This document shows, piece by piece, positions 12,226-13,974 of a DNA stretch of 13,974 nucleotides; the first letter of the stretch is position 1, and each line of letters starts with the position of its first letter. The notes beneath the pieces were generated by a model. That model saw nothing but the letters and a program-made list of their open reading frames with translations, had not been told where the DNA came from and made no database searches. The DNA lies in assembly GCA_965369385.1 (NCBI GenBank), contig CBDUQP010000098.1:1-13974 (forward strand), read 5' to 3'. This stretch comes from CBDUQP01 sp965369385 (GTDB lineage: Bacteria > Planctomycetota > Phycisphaerae > SM23-33). The translations under genes were made by a program, and so were the position numbers.

Positions 12226-13974
12226 TCAATAATCTTCCAGTTCGGTTGTTTCGTGTTCGTGTTCGCCTTCGGGGCGGTGCAGTCCGCCGAGTCCGAACCG
12301 GGCCGCCATCTTGTATAGCGACACATAGAGCGTTGGTACTACGATCAGTGTGAGGACAGTCGCAAATGCCAGGCCGAATATTACTGCTATCGCCATTGAC
12401 GCCCACCATTGTGAGGATTCACTCTTGGTGGAAAACACAAACGTGTGTACGTCGAAGCTGACTCCCAATGCCATCGGGATCAGTCCGAGAATGGTAGTGG
12501 TGGCTGTCAGCAGCACGGGACGAAGCCTTGTTGCGCCTGCCTGCACTGCGGCCTGGACAACTTCCATACCCCGCTTCTGCAGGCTCCTTGTGCAGTCGAG
12601 CAGGACGATGGCGTTGTTGACGACCACGCCAGCCAGCGAGATCACGCCGATTCCGGTCATGATGATGCCGAAATGCATGTTGCACACCAGCAGCCCGATG
12701 AATACGCCGATCAGGCTCAGTATGACCGTAGTCATGATGATGAACGGTGCGGATAGTGTATTGAACTGCATAACGAGGATGATAACTATCAGCAGCAACG
12801 CGATGACGAAGGCCTTGCTCAGGAAGGCGGAGGCCTTATCCTGCTCCTCTTTCTTGCCGGCGTAGCTCAGCTCATAGCCAGGTGCCATTGTCAGATTCTC
12901 ACTCAGACTGTCCTGGACCTTCTTGAGCACCTCGTTCTCTTTGTCTTCGTTCTGGACATCGGCAGTGAGCGTAATCACGCGTCGATGATTCACTCGTCTG
13001 ATCGTACCGTAGCCGCCCCTGTACTCGAAGTTGCCCAGAGAACTCAGAGGGATAGGCGTTCCCTCTTCATTGGGTGAGTCAAGGCGGAGGAGGTCGTCAA
13101 GGTTCTGTCGTTGCTCGAGTGGGAGCCGAACCGTGATATCGTATTCATCATTCAAGTGTCTGTACTTGCCCAGTTCCATACCGAATATTGCTGCTTTCAG
13201 GAAGTTGCCCACGGCTGCGGTGCTTATGTTTGCTTCCCTCGCTCTGACGCGATCTATGATCAGCGGCAGTTCAGGCTTGGACGCTTCGTAATCGCTCTTG
13301 AGGTTAATGATATCTGGGATCTTGGCGATTATGGCTTCGGCTTCTTTGCTGTGTCTTTCGAGGATGTCGAAATCGTCTCCGCTTATTCGCACGGTTATCG
13401 GTGCGCCCGTGGGCGGGCCTTCGTTTGCTTCGACGATGCGGATTTCCGCTCCGGCGATACCGGAGACCTCCTTGCGAAGTTCATTGAGGATTTCCTTGCT
13501 GGGCCTGGTTCGTGTGGCGAAGTCATAGAAGATCAACTTGACTTCCGCAAGATGCGGTCCTTGCGTTCCGCCTGTCATGCCATCGCCGCTAGTTACGCCA
13601 ACGGTGGTTACCACGTTTTCGAAGTACTCAGCATAAGGCTTGATGCGTTCTTCGATAATCCGGACGATGCGGTTGGTTTCCTGGATATTGGTACCCTGTG
13701 GGGCTCGCACGGTGATCATTGCGTTTCGCGGATCCAACTCAGGCATGAACTGTACACCGCGGCCGAAGGCGCCGTAAAGAACACACATTCCCACAAGCAG
13801 CAAGGCGGCTGCGGTGAGCGTAATGGCTTTGTGTTGCAGGGTCCAGCCGAGGGAAGCACGGTAGGCATTCACGAAGGGGTGATGTTTGTTGGGGTCGAGC
13901 TCACGAACCTTGCTAGCTGCCAGCAGTGAGCAGACAGTGGGGGTTATGATCAATGCTACGAATAGCGAACTAGT
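12226..13974 (-). CDS. RND-family efflux transporter, C-terminal half (partial)
   Basis: The visible 582 residues are the C-terminal half of an inner-membrane proton-driven RND exporter of the AcrB/HAE1 type. The reading frame is open to the window edge, where SLFVALIITPTVCSLLA matches the end of transmembrane segment 6, so the start lies outside. Then come a TM7-like segment (AITLTAAALLLVGMCVLYGA), the second large periplasmic loop starting with FMPELDPRNAMI, a TM8-TM12 block (including FVIALLLIVIILVMQF and VISLAGVVVNNAIVLLD) and a final VVPTLYVSLY. The tail is acidic with His-Glu repeats (HRPEGEHEHETTELEDY). VVNNAIVLLD is typical of TM10 in drug or hydrophobe exporters; metal-exporting RNDs usually differ there. 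Partner membrane-fusion and outer-membrane genes are not in view. The substrate is unknown, and no link to the glycosidase cassettes is evident. Confidence 0.93.
   Translation of the reverse strand, partial: TSSLFVALIITPTVCSLLAASKVRELDPNKHHPFVNAYRASLGWTLQHKAITLTAAALLLVGMCVLYGAFGRGVQFMPELDPRNAMITVRAPQGTNIQETNRIVRIIEERIKPYAEYFENVVTTVGVTSGDGMTGGTQGPHLAEVKLIFYDFATRTRPSKEILNELRKEVSGIAGAEIRIVEANEGPPTGAPITVRISGDDFDILERHSKEAEAIIAKIPDIINLKSDYEASKPELPLIIDRVRAREANISTAAVGNFLKAAIFGMELGKYRHLNDEYDITVRLPLEQRQNLDDLLRLDSPNEEGTPIPLSSLGNFEYRGGYGTIRRVNHRRVITLTADVQNEDKENEVLKKVQDSLSENLTMAPGYELSYAGKKEEQDKASAFLSKAFVIALLLIVIILVMQFNTLSAPFIIMTTVILSLIGVFIGLLVCNMHFGIIMTGIGVISLAGVVVNNAIVLLDCTRSLQKRGMEVVQAAVQAGATRLRPVLLTATTTILGLIPMALGVSFDVHTFVFSTKSESSQWWASMAIAVIFGLAFATVLTLIVVPTLYVSLYKMAARFGLGGLHRPEGEHEHETTELEDY

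Noticed and set aside
1..13974. Transposase, integrase, tRNA, rRNA or SusC/SusD-type genes
   Set aside because: None were found on either strand, so I make no claim of a genomic island or of a classical PUL.

Overview
The window looks like a chromosomal segment from a bacterium of the PVC superphylum, most likely Planctomycetota (Phycisphaerae-like) and less likely Lentisphaerota. This rests on three things: two short secreted proteins with an AFTLIELLVVIAIIAILA-type prepilin N-terminus and an H-Xn-DG-like tail motif, GntR/LacI hybrid regulators, and GC-rich palindromic intergenic repeats of a style I remember from Planctomycetota. The placement is inference; no rRNA or other decisive marker is present.

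Layout. Bases 1-556 hold no credible gene but contain a cluster of palindromic repeats. Three minus-strand genes follow, reading from high to low coordinates: a GntR/LacI hybrid regulator (2325-3446), miaA (1337-2269) and a metallo-beta-lactamase-fold protein that has lost most metal ligands (557-1231). Divergent from the regulator, on the plus strand, are a pseudopilin-like protein (3723-4469) and a secreted GH5-type glycoside hydrolase (4569-6509). Bases 6510-6713 carry a REP-like hairpin and a bidirectional terminator between convergent units. The second minus-strand unit reads regulator 2 (10747-11892), then a 1101-residue GH2-type lipoprotein glycosidase (7445-10750), then pseudopilin 2 (6714-7448); each junction is a 4-base ATGA overlap. 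At the right edge is the C-terminal half of an RND efflux transporter (12226-13974), running off the window and ending at a good rho-independent terminator.

How it fits together. The core is two cassettes of the same composition facing each other: a GntR-type DNA-binding domain fused to a LacI-type sugar-sensor domain, a pseudopilin-like protein, and an exported glycoside hydrolase. The two regulators are clear paralogues. Each of the three promoters I can draw (regulator 1, pseudopilin 1, regulator 2) has a sigma70-like -35/-10 with 16-17 base spacing, and an AACAGTT-containing element at or just after the predicted start point. The simplest reading is two sugar-responsive polysaccharide-use loci, locally regulated and possibly cross-regulated, in which a surface pseudopilin is co-produced with the enzyme. 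The role of the pseudopilins is unknown and is the most interesting open question here. miaA, the MBL-fold gene and the RND pump look like unrelated neighbours.
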